Assembly (NCBI RefSeq): GCF_032362555.1
Contig: NC_083536.1
Location: 10,478,001-10,542,000 of the forward strand
Length of the DNA stretch: 64,000 nucleotides
Reading direction: 5' to 3'
Source of the DNA: Amyelois transitella
Taxonomy: Eukaryota > Arthropoda > Insecta > Lepidoptera > Pyralidae
Below are positions 29,632 to 40,689 of this stretch, one piece after another. Both the position numbers and the translations under genes were made by a program. Position 1 is the first letter of the stretch. Every line of letters begins with the position of its first letter. The notes under the pieces were generated by a model. The model ran no database searches. It worked only from the letters and a program-made list of their open reading frames with translations, and was not told the DNA's origin.

Positions 29632-31490
29632 TTAAATTCTAGTTCTAAGAGGGGCAACAGGGTTGATTGTCTCAGGTCCAGGGTCATGTCTGTCGGTAAG
29701 TTCTACGGTTTCGGGGGTCGTTTGAGATTCTACTTTCTTTAAATTGAGATTGAATTTAACAGGGCGGTTTCTGCCAGATTTACAAAAATTTTTGATAATT
29801 ATAAAACTTAAAAATACTATGAACATAATTGCTAATATTATAGTAACAATAGAGTAGTGTGTCCCATATTTTATAATATGTGGGCTTTGTTGATTTTCCA
29901 AAGCTTCTAGGTCGCTTAGAAGGGACTTGACCATGTTATTGCCACGTTGGCCGAAATCATCTAAGTCTACATTACTTAAGTGTACAGGGGGTGTATCAAA
30001 TGCTAGTCTATTTAATTTTATATAATTACAACATGAATCGTTAATTAGGTTGAAATCCGGGAAATTGTTTATAGGTGAAGTTATATTAAAAATATTATAT
30101 TTAGGTGTTAGTGTCGTACTTTTACAATACCCAACACAGTTCTTAGGTAATGTGAGTATTCCCGTTCCTAGAATTGTGGTCTCATACAATTGAGCGTTAA
30201 GACAGTCTATTGTTATTCTAATGGGTTCCGTCTGAACAAATATCCATTGATTGTTTGTAAGGGGTTTCCAAATGTCTAGTGTTCCGATGATCACTTTAGT
30301 TTCACACTGTAATGGTTTTACACTATTTATTTTTGTTAACAATTCACTTTCACATATAGGCTTTACGTCGGTTGAATATATACTTCCAATATCACATATA
30401 TAAGATCCGGGATTCACTAACTTGCAGGGTTTTAAATCATCGAGGATGCAGTAGTATGCCTTGTCTTTTATATGTATTTATTGGCCGGAGAAATTAGGCT
30501 AAAACTATTCGGTTCACGAGGGTCATATGGTACAGGTAATGCTATATTATGGAATAACACATATTCTTTAGTGTTCACAAGTGGTACTTGTAAAACAAAT
30601 ACTATCTTATTACTAACATAATAACATACTAATTTTGATATACTTAAAATTAAGTGTATAGAATTAATATCTAGTGTTACAGGCAGCTCAAGGTCACTAG
30701 GCAAATGTCTATAGTTATTGGCAAGCTCTTGATGTAATTGAATGGGTGTTATGATAGCAGGATGTAGAATATCCTGGCTACTAAATAAAATGCTATTAGT
30801 TATATCTTCTAATTGGAAGGACAATGTTAGTATTGATGTTTCAAGTGAATCAAATATTCTGTTAATATCGGTAAGTATTTGTAGTTCGTTGGTAGCGTCG
30901 GATATATTTTTTATAAAAAGAGAGAGCTTGTCAATAGCTTCGTATAATTTTATTTCATTTTCTTTAATTGTAGCTATTGTTTTATTATATTGTTCTGGTA
31001 CAGAAGTGGTGACCAAAATATTTTCTTTCATGAGTTTAGTTAGGCGTTTTTCATCATTCTGTAAAGTGGCTATTGCTTCTTCATATTGAATGCCGTCATT
31101 TTCATCTAATGTGCCAAAAATATATTTAAATACTGTACCTATACCTCCTATCCATGCACTACGCTTAGCTCTATTATCTATTAGATGCGAGATAGAATCA
31201 TATTCTCTATTCATGTCCTTGAATCGCACTATCAGTGGTTGTAACCAACTGTTACATTCGGCAATAATTTGTTCAGCCTGTGTTGCTTTGCATAATAGTC
31301 TGGTGTTTTCTAAAGCTATTTTAATATTCTGTATATGAGGTTGGAAATGCGAGATATCCACTGGAATTATAATTTTCAGTTCATTGTTTTTAATCTTAAG
31401 AGTTCCCAGGTAGTCATAGTAGAGGCCCGAACTGAAGGTGATTGGTTGGATGAAATCTCCGTGAGATTGCCCTCGAGCTGAACTGTAAGT
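29632..31490 (-). pseudogene. Gypsy 1 envelope gene, frameshifted
   Basis: Envelope-like protein on the minus strand in two frames: 31490-30468, then 30417-29632. The first part holds a basic furin-type site (RAKR) followed by a Gly-rich hydrophobic stretch (about 31150), as in errantivirus envelopes, and long helical segments. The second part ends with a transmembrane segment (about 29770-29840) and a short tail. The break is near 30475. The frame extends upstream of the first ATG to a good acceptor (TTACTTACAG, about 31482), consistent with translation from a spliced RNA. Not functional as it stands. Confidence 0.8.
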
Positions 31491-31614
31491 AACATCACTT
31501 ATTAATATAAGACTACTAAGGTAAGTTTTTTTTTTTGTTATTTATTTTTTTATTTATTTTGTTATTATTTTTTATTTATTATTTATATATCTATGTTTAC
31601 TACTAATATTTACT

Positions 31615-34600
31615 TTACTCATTTGCAGGTTTTACCTGGTCATAATGATGGGTGACGTGACGTCGGTTTATTAACAAGGTAAGTGTATTGTTACCGTTAA
31701 TCTTAACTACTTTATAAGGTCCTTTCCAGAGGGGTGAGAGCGCTTTCCGCATTCTCAAATGATTCTTTAAATACACATAATCACCTGTTTTATATTTAGA
31801 TGGGCGAGTGTGCGAGTCGTAGTAAGTTTTGGATGACTCTTTTGATCTCCTAATGAGGTCCAGAGCCTTTTCACGTGAATACCTTAATCTGTTCTGGAGC
31901 ATGCGGACATAATCTGGGTATGTTGCCGCAGAAGAGTCTTCATAGATGGAGCTCGGGAGTGTCGGTTTATTACCAAACATTAATTCGTATGGAGTGAAGT
32001 TTGTTGTGGAATGAACTGTGGTATTGTATGTGAGCATAGCTGTATATACGTAACGAGGCCAATTAGTTTGTTCTTCATCAGTAAAAGACCTAAGGTACTC
32101 TTTAAGAGTCGAATGGCTTCTCTCAAGAGCACCTTGGGTTTGTGGATGGTAGGGAGAAGACCATAAATTCTTTATTTTAAGGAACTCACAGGTTTTCCTG
32201 AAGAGTTCAGAAGTGAAGTTTGTACCCTGATCCGTGAGGATGGTTTTAGGTATACCAAAGATAGATATGTAGTGAAGCAGGCATTCACTGGTTTCCTCAG
32301 CAGTAGTGCTGCGGATTGGGTATGCGGAGGAGAATTTTGTAAGATCATCTTGTATTGTTAGTATATATCTTAATTTGGCAGGTCCGGCTTCAGGTAGGGG
32401 CCCGACTATATCAAGGGATACGCGATGACAAGGTTCAGTAGAAGTACTTGTGATTTGCATAGGGGCGCGATTAATCTGTCTCAGGGCTTTATTAGTTTGG
32501 CATTGTGGGCATTTCTTTACAAAATTTTCGATATCACTGCGCATATTTTTCCAATAAAAGATTTCTTGGATTCTTTTAACCATACGATTCATGCCCAGAT
32601 GACCGGCTATTGGGATATCGTGGTTTTCCCTAAGAATTTTGGGAATTTCAGAAAGTGAAGGGTATATTATTTTATCTTTATATATATGTACATTAATATT
32701 TGTATTACTAAAAAGGTAAAGTATCATATTATATATTTTGATAAATTGATGGGTATCGAAAGGATTTTTGAAATCAGTTATGGCAATATCAGGGATAGAG
32801 TCAAAGTTAATTACGAATTCATTTCTGAGTGCTTTTAGGCTTTCATATAGGTCTTTGTAACTGGCTTTGTCAAAGTGATATACTTTAAAAAAGAGGAGGT
32901 ATATTATTTTATTACCTAGATTGAACGATATGAAGGAATTTAAGGTTCTTTCTTTTCCTAAAATTTCAGAAGTATCAGGTATATTTTCAAGATAGGTTTG
33001 AACATAGGGGTTTGATTCATCTAGATCGATAGAGGTAGGGAGAATAATGACTTTATGTTCCGTTTTAGTGATTTCTTGGTTATGTTCTATTATTTTAGTA
33101 TTAAAAGGTTTAGTTTTATTCATTATTTCTTTTAGGAAGGCGGAGTAATCATCATTAGGTAAATCCAGGTTAACAGTGGAGGGGGCAACAGTTTCTCTTG
33201 TTGTGATTTCAGGAGATAAGGAGTTTCCGGGGCCTTGTCTAGGCGTACCGCTGGGTGTAAGGACTTCAGGATTATCAGGTAAGTTAATAGTTTCATTATT
33301 TTGAATATTAGGCAGAGACTCAGTTTCGGGTAAAGGAAGAGTGTTATTATCGATTGGATCAGGATGATTGGAAGTAGGTAAGTTAATCTCGGGAAAGGAA
33401 GGATCGATGTCACCCAAGTCGGGGGGTTCCACTGATGTTGGTCCTAATTCTTCTGGATCGAAGGAGGCAGGAGATATTAATAAATCCATTAGATCTCTAT
33501 CTATGGTTGTATGATTGAGAGGACGCTTCTTTTGAAGAATCAGGAGCAGGATCATCATTATGCTGGACAGGATTGACGGGGTACCGAGAGAGGGCATCAG
33601 CGTTAGTATTAATTTTCCCTTTTTTATATTTAATGTCATATTCGAATTCTTCTAATTTTAGGCACCATCTAATAAGGCGCAACCCTGGGTCTTTGCATTT
33701 GAACAACCATTCTAAGGGTTTATGATCTGTGACGACTGTGAATCTGTGACCATATAAGTAGGGTCTGAAAGTTTTAGTACCGAAAATGACTGCCAGGCAT
33801 TCCTTCTCGGTAACACTATAATTGCATTCCGCTTTATTGAGGGTACGAGAAGCATATGCAATAGGGCGGTCCTGCCCTATTGGACCTTGAGATAGGATAG
33901 CGGATATTGCATAGTTAGAGGCATCACACGTTAAAAGAAATGGTTGTGTGAAATCAGGATAAGCAAGGATTGGGGCAGTAACGAGTTTATTTTTCAAGGA
34001 TTCAAAGGCTAGTTGTTGTTCGTTCTGCCAATTGAAAGGAATGTCCTTTTTTAAGAGGGATGTGAGAGGCTTGGCGAGTTTGGCAAATTCTGGTATGAAC
34101 CTTCGGTAATAAGATACGAGACCTAAAAAGGATTTTATATCCTTGGGAGATTGAGGGATAGGAAATTCGGATACTGCTTTTGTTTTTTCAGGATTTGGTT
34201 TTACTCCGATTTCACTTATGACGTGGCCTAAATATGCTACTTCTTTTCGTAGAAATTCGCATTTTTCTGGTTGGAGTTTCATTCAGGTTGAGCTTACGGA
34301 TTCTGTCAAAGACAGCTCTTATATTTTCAATATGTGAGGGAAGATCAAAGCTATAGATAACGATGTCATCAAGGTAGACGAAACAGCGTGTACCCTGAAG
34401 ACCGGAAAGACAATTATTCATAAGTTTTTGGAAGGTAGATGGGGCATTTTTCAGTCCGAATGGCATACGGTTACATTGGAATTGGCCTTGAGGCACACAA
34501 AACGACGTTTTAGGTGCATTTTCAGGAGATATTAAGATTTGGTGAAAACCAGAAGATAAATCGAGTGTGGTGAAGTATTTGCTGTTTCCTAATTGGTCTA

Positions 34601-35915
34601 AAATCTCAGATATTTGTGGTATAGGGTAGACTTCACCGATAGTGATGTCATTTAATTTTCGGTAGTCTATTACGATGCGCCATTTGCGCTGGCCTTGGGA
34701 ATCTAATTTTTTCAGAACTATCCATATCGGTGAGCTCCAGGGAGAAGAAGAAGGTTCTATGATGTTTTGTTCGAGCATTTTGTCGATTTGTTTTTCTACT
34801 TCCTTTTTATGACATTCCGGAAATCGGTAAGATTTGGTATGAATTGGGATATCGGAAGTAGTTTTGATTTGATGTTGGATTGCAGGGGTATGAGTGAGTT
34901 GGTCGTTAGGTAGGTGAAAGATGTCAGAATACCAAGAGCAGAGCTCTACGAGGGCATCCCTCTCTTCTAGATTTAAGTGATTTAACCTTAATGAATTTAT
35001 TACATCCTTAGTTCTTGTAGATGTACTTTGGGAATTAGTATTGACGGGATAAGATTCAGAGAATAATGGTTGTACATTAAGTTTTAAATTTGTTTTGACA
35101 TTAACGTAGTTTTCGGAAATATTAGCTACAGTAAGATTTATGCGATTATTATCTTTGATTTTTACAATACAATTGGATACTAATATATTATTAGAAATAT
35201 GTTGGTCTACAATGATGCCTTCCTTGAGGTCTGCGTCCTGGACAGAGCATTCAACGACAGCCTCTGTCCGAGGTGGAATAATATAAAATGGCTCTGAGAA
35301 ATGTAATTTAACATTTAAAGGTCCTATTTTTAATATATCATGAGTATAGTCGATTTTGCAACCAAAAGCTGTTAAAAGATCGGTACCAATAATACCATCG
35401 TAAGGTAGGTTAATATTTTTTACAACATGAAATTTATAAGAGATGGATTTTCTTTTATCTAATTTTAGTTTGAGTTGAAAGTGTCCTTCGGTTTGGGTTG
35501 GATCATCACCGGGGTCAATGCCTTTGAGTTTGATTGATTCTTTAACTAAATTCATTTTATTTTGGATACTGGATTCCTTAATTAAACATATGCTAGATCC
35601 TGAGTCGACTAGTAGTGATAATGGAATATCTGATATTTGGGATTCTAGTAAGACATGAGGCAATAGCCTTTTGGTTGTATCTATGTTGATTTCATAAATG
35701 CGTTTGTTGCAGGAAGAGGAGTTCGATTTTGGAATATGGGTGCTAGCTTGGGGCTGGTTACCCGTGTCGTAGCCCTTGGATACAGAGGTATGGGCGTTAG
35801 TTTGGGGCTGGTTACCCGTGTCGTAGCCCTTGGATACAGAGATGGTGTCTTGAAAGGTATTAGTGCTAGGTAATGATTTGGATTTGGGACTCGCGAGACA
35901 CCGCCGCGAGCCCAT
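31615..35915 (-). pseudogene. Gypsy 1 pol (protease, RT, RNase H, integrase), broken
   Basis: Three frames on the minus strand: 35915-34212, 34282-33497 and about 33515-31615. Protease has LLVDSGSSICLI. RT has FTTLDLSSGFHQI, MPFGLKNAPSTFQ and CFVYLDDIVIYS. RNase H has LTCDASNYAISAIL and YSVTEKECLAVIF. Integrase has the HHCC finger (GHLGMNRM, CPQCQ), then VSLDIVGPLP, ILTDQGTNFTSEL and QGALERSHSTLKEYL, so the D-D-E residues are kept. Frame breaks lie near 34270 and 33515. The ATG at 35915 overlaps the gag stop as TAATG. Copies and integrates the element in family members. Confidence 0.85.
35748..35841 (-). repeat. 54-bp period repeat in gypsy 1 pol start
   Basis: Two 40-bp identical blocks (35748-35787 and 35802-35841) repeat an 18-residue unit with SVSKGYDTGNQPQ in the translated protein. 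An in-frame expansion ahead of the protease. Confidence 0.85.
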
Positions 35916-36237
35916 TAGTCGTTTAAATCATTATTAGGTTGGAGGTCTACTTCATCGTGACCTTCTTCCTCATCAGGTTGTTCGAGGAAGTTCACACGTG
36001 GGGGTGGCCTAAATGATCCATGATTAGAATAAGGATTTTGATTCACTTTGTATCGGTTATTATTAAATTCCCGTTTTTTGCAGTTTAATAGATCGTGCCC
36101 AAATAATTTACAGTAACGGCAAAATAGGCTAGAGGAGGTCCCTTGCGTCATTGTATTGGAGGTTTTTGGTTGCGGTTGGTTTGAGTAATAGGATTGTTTT
36201 TGAGAATTATTAGGCTTAAATTTATTGCTTTGTTGAT
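35915..36237 (-). pseudogene. Gypsy 1 gag, C-terminal remnant
   Basis: About 107 codons left of gag: Asn/Gln-rich with one zinc knuckle (CRYCKLFGHDLLNC) and an acidic end. The upstream open frame to 36493 is not gag but translated LTR of the inserted miniature element. The stop TAA overlaps the pol ATG by one base. Confidence 0.75.
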
Positions 36238-36494
36238 TGTAGCGGGAGCGTGATGATTCGGCTCGACCGCCACCAAAGGGAAGATCTTCCGCCAGGCTAG
36301 GTGTTATGCCTGGGGAACCGCGGCTCCAACGATGTTGTGTCGGAGGTTGTATATATAGCTCCAATCCGTGAAATCTTTGAAATCGCGTCTTAGATTCTTC
36401 GCTGCTATTGGTCGAGCGCGTCAATTTCTTCGCAATGATTGACATTAGTTGTTTGTTTTGATGTTGTGACGAGTGGCGTAGAGATGTCGCCACA
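36238..36494 (-). repeat. TRIM 3' LTR
   Basis: 257 bp, TGTGGCGACATC at 36494 to CCCGCTACA at 36238, with a TATA-like 'gagctatatatac' about 120 bp from its 3' end. Its last 116-120 bp match 36971-37086 with two differences. Confidence 0.85.
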
Positions 36495-36507
36495 GTACCT
36501 CCCCCCC
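36495..36507 (-). other. TRIM polypurine tract
   Basis: GGGGGGGAGGTAC on the minus strand immediately before the LTR TGTGG. Confidence 0.75.
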
Positions 36508-36951
36508 AAGACCGGAGGTCTGAAGTCTTGATCTTTGCTGTGCAATCTGTGCTTCAGTAGCTTGCAAGTGTTAGTAGTCTTCCAGTGAGTCGGAAGTTGC
36601 TCGAAGTCCTAGTGAGTCAGGAGTGAGCTGTTGCGTTGCTCGTAGTCTGCGGTGAGTCGAGACAGTAGAGAGCGAAGTCGACTTGTTGACGCCGGGAGTT
36701 ATCGTGCAGAGCTGCCACGCTGGAGAGAAGAGCGGCCGTCGAAGAGATCCAGGCGTGGGCTGCGGTAGATGCGTCGGTCGCCGAAGTCGATGAGAGTGAG
36801 TGCGGGTGGAGACAGGACCAGGAAGCTCGGTGAGTCGGCTGCGATGGACCTGCTGCGATACCCAGTTGCTGGCTTGCTGTGAGACTGCTTGCAGAGTGAG
36901 GAGTGATACTGAGGATTGGAGAGTTGATGATGATGGAGAAGGTTGCTTCCA

Positions 36952-36969
36952 ATCACGTCGGGGTCACCA
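36952..36969 (-). other. TRIM primer binding site
   Basis: TGGTGACCCCGACGTGAT on the minus strand, one base after the 5' LTR end (ACA|T). It begins TGG as required for pairing with a tRNA 3' CCA; the tRNA species was not determined. Confidence 0.75.
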
Positions 36970-36970
36970 A

Positions 36971-37086
36971 TGTAGCGGGAGCGCGATGATTCGGCTCGAC
37001 CGCCACCAAAGGGAAGATCTTCCGCCAGGCTAGGTGTTATGCCTGGGGAACCGCGGCTCCGACGATGTTGTGTCGGAGGTTGTATA
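36971..37086 (-). repeat. TRIM 5' LTR, truncated
   Basis: The inner 116 bp of the LTR. The outer 140 bp were lost where the mariner fragment begins. Confidence 0.85.
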
Positions 37087-37262
37087 CTACTCTGTCAAGA
37101 AAGTAGCAGGAAAAGATCAATAATACACAAACTGTTTGTTATTCATCCAAATTTATTTTATCACCTTCAAAATATGCTCCTTTAGAAACGATACACTTAC
37201 GCCAACGAATAATCCAATCATCAAAACATTTTTTAAACGCTGTTTCCGGAGTTGAGGTCAGA
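37087..37262 (-). mobile_element. Mariner 3' end fragment
   Basis: 176 bp almost identical to 41490-41665, the terminal repeat plus the transposase C-terminal codons of the intact mariner. It follows TA and breaks off at GAGGTCAG, joined to LINE B over a short AGGTCAG overlap. Confidence 0.92.
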
Positions 37263-38121
37263 GGTCAGTTGGGGCCATGCCCCACTTTGTACAGTTTTCG
37301 ACACTTCGACTTAAAATACCACCATGTCCATGGATCACTCTGGGAGTTCGAATGGCTATGAGAAAGTGCAATAAAGCATTCAGCAAATTTAAGCGCGAAT
37401 GCTCAGAGATTAACTGGACTCTCTACAAAGAGGCAAGAAATCGTTGCAACAAGATGGTAAGATCAGCTAAACGTCATTACTTTCATGACCATATATCCAA
37501 CTTATCCGTGGCTGACACCTGGAAGTTTCTCAAAAGTCTTGGGTTTAGTAAAAGTGTATCCAAGTCTTTTAACATTCCTTTCTACTCTGATGACATCAAT
37601 TCTCACTTTTCGTCTGCCTCCTGCCTTAATGACACTACTAGAACACAAACCATTTCTAATATAACTTCCATGCCACTTCTTCTATCAGAGTCTTTCTCAT
37701 TCTCTTTGGTATCTTTAGACGATGTGCACAAAGCATTCCTTTCCATCAAATCTAAGGCTGTTGGTCACGATGCCATTAGTCATCAAATGGTTTTGCTTCT
37801 TCTAGATTTTATTCTCCCTGTCCTTACCCATATAATAAATTTTTCACTGAGTACTGGAGCATTTCCCTCTGTGTGGTGTAAAGCTATTGTGCTACCCTTG
37901 CCAAAAATCGTCAATCCCACCGCCTTAAGTGACCTTCGGCCCATTTCATTTTGCCTTATTTTTCAAAAATTCTAGAATCACTTGCATTATCCCAATTATC
38001 TTCCTTCGTCATGGCTAACAGCTTGCTTAGCCATTTTCAGTCGGGATTCCGCCTCGGTCATAGCAACAGCACTGCCTTGCTCAAGGTCACTGAAGACATG
38101 AGAGTTGGTATGGACCATGGT
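37263..38121 (+). pseudogene. LINE B RT, N-terminal part (part 0)
   Basis: Plus-strand frame with PPCPWITLGVRMAMRKCNKAF, WTLYKEARNRCNKMVRSAKR, SIKSKAVGHDAISHQM, then LRPIS and, after a frameshift near 37950, SKILESLALSQLSSF and FQSGFRLGHSNSTALLKVTEDM. It stops at MDHG (38121), where the LINE A tail abuts. The next RT residues (NVNVLVLIGFSNAF) are at 16496 on the other strand. CR1/Jockey-like. Dead. Confidence 0.78.
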
Positions 38122-39479
38122 ATTCAAATTCAAATTCAAAATTTTTATTCATTACTATAGGATACTATATATCGCTTAATAATTGTCAAAACGTATGGTT
38201 TAACAACATTGGTTGACGTCAAATAAATTACTTAAAAACTAAGTTTACTGCCGCTTCCAAGGCGTCAGTGCAGAAGAAGCGGTAACAAACTGCACTGCAG
38301 CATTTTCTTCAACAACGTCGTATACAGTTCCCCATAAATGATTTACTGACTTTGCTAAGCCTATGAAACGGCATGACTAATTTATGTTTATTACGTAAAT
38401 TTCTATCAGTTGTGGCACTAACTTTTTGAAAAAAAGAGGTATTTTTCCTAACATACATTATAAGATCAAAAATGTACTGGGACGCTAATGTGGGTATGTT
38501 TATTTTCTTAAAGAGTTGTCTTAACGAGTCTCTTGGTCCTAAACCGTAAATTGCGCGAACGGCCCTTTTCTGAATTATAAAAATAGTTTTTATATCAGCC
38601 GCGCTACCCCATAAAAGTAAATCATAAGATGACAAGCTATGAAAATAGCTGAAATAAACAAGCCTAGCTGTAGCTACATCTGTCAATTGTCGGATCCTCC
38701 TAACAGCATAAGCGGCAGAGCTAAGTCTATTGGAAAGTTTAGAAATATGAGCACCCCACTATAGCTTTGCATCAATTATAATTCCTAAAAACTTTGTATT
38801 TTCAACAAATTCTAATTTCTTGCCTTCCAGTATTATGTCAGTATTGGCCTGCCTTACGTTTGGAAGGGTAAATTTAATGCATTGGGTCTTATTAGCATTT
38901 AAAAGAAGATTGTTGGTTGAGAACCAGATAGATATGGCCGACAGTATATTATTAACCGAACTTACATTTTCGCTATGGCGATCTAATTTAAATATTAAAG
39001 AAGTGTCATCGGCAAACAGCACTATACCCGCCTGTTTTTCCACCATAAAAGGCAGGTCATTGACATATACCAAGAAGAGGAATGGTCCTAAAATTGAGCC
39101 CTGAGGAACACCCATTGAGACGCTTGATCCGCTAGACTTTACTCCATTAATATCTACAGTTTGAAGCCTATCAGTCAAATAGGATACCATTAGTTCAGTT
39201 GATTTGTGGTCAAACCCATATTGACGAAGTTTACGCAAAAGTGTCTGATGATCTACGCAATCAAATGCTTTAGAGAGATCGCAAAAGACTCCAACTGAAT
39301 CCTGTGAACTCTCCCACGCGTCATAGATTTGAGTAACAAGTACTACTCCCGCATCAGTGGTGGACTTCCCGGCAGTGAACCCATATTGTTGGGAATGGAA
39401 AATGTTATTGATTTTAAAATATTGTTGCATTTGATTAAGCATCATCTTCTCAAACACCTTGCTCAAAACTGGCAATATA
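38122..39479 (-). pseudogene. LINE A, 3' half (RT palm to tail)
   Basis: Minus strand from 39479: LPVLSKVFEKMMLNQM, YGFTAGKSTTDAG, GVFCDLSKAFDCVDH, MGVPQGSILGPFLF and VLFADDTSLIF (FADD box intact), then NKTQCIKFTLPNVRQAN. A stop near 38760 precedes the C-terminal domain (38686-38309). The tail is (TTGAAT)n, seen as ATTCAA repeats at 38122-38140. It begins exactly where the 5' half at 18432 ends (ISI|LPVLS), so the two are probably halves of one copy separated by element X and an inversion. Confidence 0.82.
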
Positions 39480-39706
39480 CAACGTGTAACGGAAAGGGGG
39501 TTATCATATCGATTACACCAAACGAGTCACCGGTAACAAACAGCCTGTTGAATGGAAAATGTTATTGATTTAAAAATATTGTTGCATTTGATTAAGCATC
39601 ATCTTCTCAAACACCTTGCTCAAAACTGGCAATATACAACGTGTAACGGAAAGGGGGTTATCATATCGAGTACACAAAACGAGTCACCGGTAACAAACAG
39701 CCTGGT
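39393..39706 (+). repeat. 157-bp tandem duplication across a LINE/TIR junction
   Basis: Unit 1 is 39393-39549 and unit 2 is 39550-39706. Each holds the last 87 bp of the LINE A half plus about 70 bp of element X (TIR at 39480-39507 and again at 39637-39664). The units differ at only a few positions; TGTTG microhomology lies at the join. Confidence 0.9.
39480..39507 (-). repeat. Element X terminal repeat, second copy
   Basis: 28 bp identical to 18433-18460, next to TA (39478-39479) and LINE A. Duplicated once more at 39637-39664 by the tandem repeat. Confidence 0.7.
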
Positions 39707-40689
39707 ACCCAGCGTCCGCACACAGACTTCCCCGACCCCACAGGAACAGGAGGGAGAACAAAGTGGGGACGTGAAAACCATCCTGGGGATGCTGATCGAC
39801 AGACTCGACCAAAACTCCAGGAGCATCCAGGAGCTAAAGGAGTCGATCAATCATCGGACTGAAACAGGAACGGGACCAGCCACACATGCTCCAACATACG
39901 CACAGATCGCAGCTACAGCGAAGGAATTGCCCGTCACCCTACACTCCGTGATTGTTAACGGCAAGAAAGGAGTGGAGACGGGTGACGAGGTATTGGAAAG
40001 AATACGGGAAATAGCGGGAGAAGGCGGGGAATGGATAAGAATCGAAAGAGTTAGGAAAACCCGAGATAGAAAAATAATATTAAGCTGTAAAACAAAGGAG
40101 GGTAAAGAAAAACTAAAAACTAGAATAAACAACACCGACAAACTGGAAGTGAAGGATATTGATAACAAAAACCCCCTCCTTATTTTTAAACATGTGATCA
40201 AGTGTAATACAAACAAAGAAATAATCGAAAAAAATGTTGCACAAAACAGCAAAATTATCCGAGAATTGGAAGTCGAAGATAAAGACATAATTATTAAATT
40301 TCGAAAAAAATCCAGGAACCCGCTTTTGGAGCATGTGGTGGCAAGCGTAGCCCAGGATGTGGCGTGCCGTTGTCGAGGCCGGCTCAGTGCGCATCGATAT
40401 GCAGCGGATCCAGGCGGAGGACTACTCTCCCCTGGTCCAATGCTCGATGTGCCTGGGCTACGGCCACGGCAGGCGCCATTGTAGGGAGACAGTCGAGAGG
40501 TGCAGCCACTGCGGCGGCGAGCACCAGAGGGCGGAGTGTCAGAGCTGGATGGCGGGAGCCATTCCATCGTGCCTGAATTGCCGGGCAGACCAAAACACGG
40601 TAAGTGATAATCACAACGCCTTCAGTTCTGCCTGTCAGGTCAGGCAAAGGTGGGAGGCTCTCGCCAGATCCAGAATCGCTTACGCATAA
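39700..40689 (+). pseudogene. R1-type LINE Gag (ORF1), frameshifted, no RT
   Basis: A frame from about 39700 with ILGMLIDRLDQNSRSIQEL (coiled coil), LHSVIVNGKKGVETGDEVL and WIRIERVRKTRDRKIILSC, typical of ORF1 of R1-clade LINEs. A frameshift near 40355 leads to zinc knuckles at 40440-40620: CSMCLGYGHGRRHC, CSHCGGEHQRAEC and CLNCRADQ. Stop at 40689. No ORF2 follows. It begins inside or beside element X. The GC-rich knuckle region contrasts with its AT-rich surroundings. Dead fragment. Confidence 0.7.

Larger units (their letters stand above)
29323..36237 (-). mobile_element. Gypsy/errantivirus-like element 1, decayed, 5' part lost
   Basis: Minus-strand LTR retrotransposon: partial gag, protease-RT-RNase H-integrase, env and 3' LTR. 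Its 5' LTR and the gag start are missing, because a small LTR element and then a mariner fragment and LINE lie where they should be. Frameshifts split pol and env. An envelope gene after pol is the mark of errantivirus-like endogenous elements of insects. Confidence 0.88.
36238..37086 (-). mobile_element. Miniature LTR element (TRIM-like) inserted in gag
   Basis: The 3' LTR (36238-36494), a polypurine tract, about 476 bp of non-coding interior, an 18-base primer binding site and a truncated 5' LTR (36971-37086) lie in correct order on the minus strand. There is no gag or pol. Size and layout fit a terminal-repeat retrotransposon in miniature, dependent on another element. The 5' LTR is cut by a mariner fragment at 37087. 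Confidence 0.82.

Noticed and set aside
36238-36493. N-terminal half of gypsy 1 Gag
   Set aside because: The open frame is the LTR of the inserted miniature element, as shown by the second LTR copy at 36971-37086.
36617-36956. Two overlapping Ser/Ala-rich open frames inside the TRIM
   Set aside because: They lie in the non-coding interior between LTRs and have no domain; chance open frames in GC-rich DNA.
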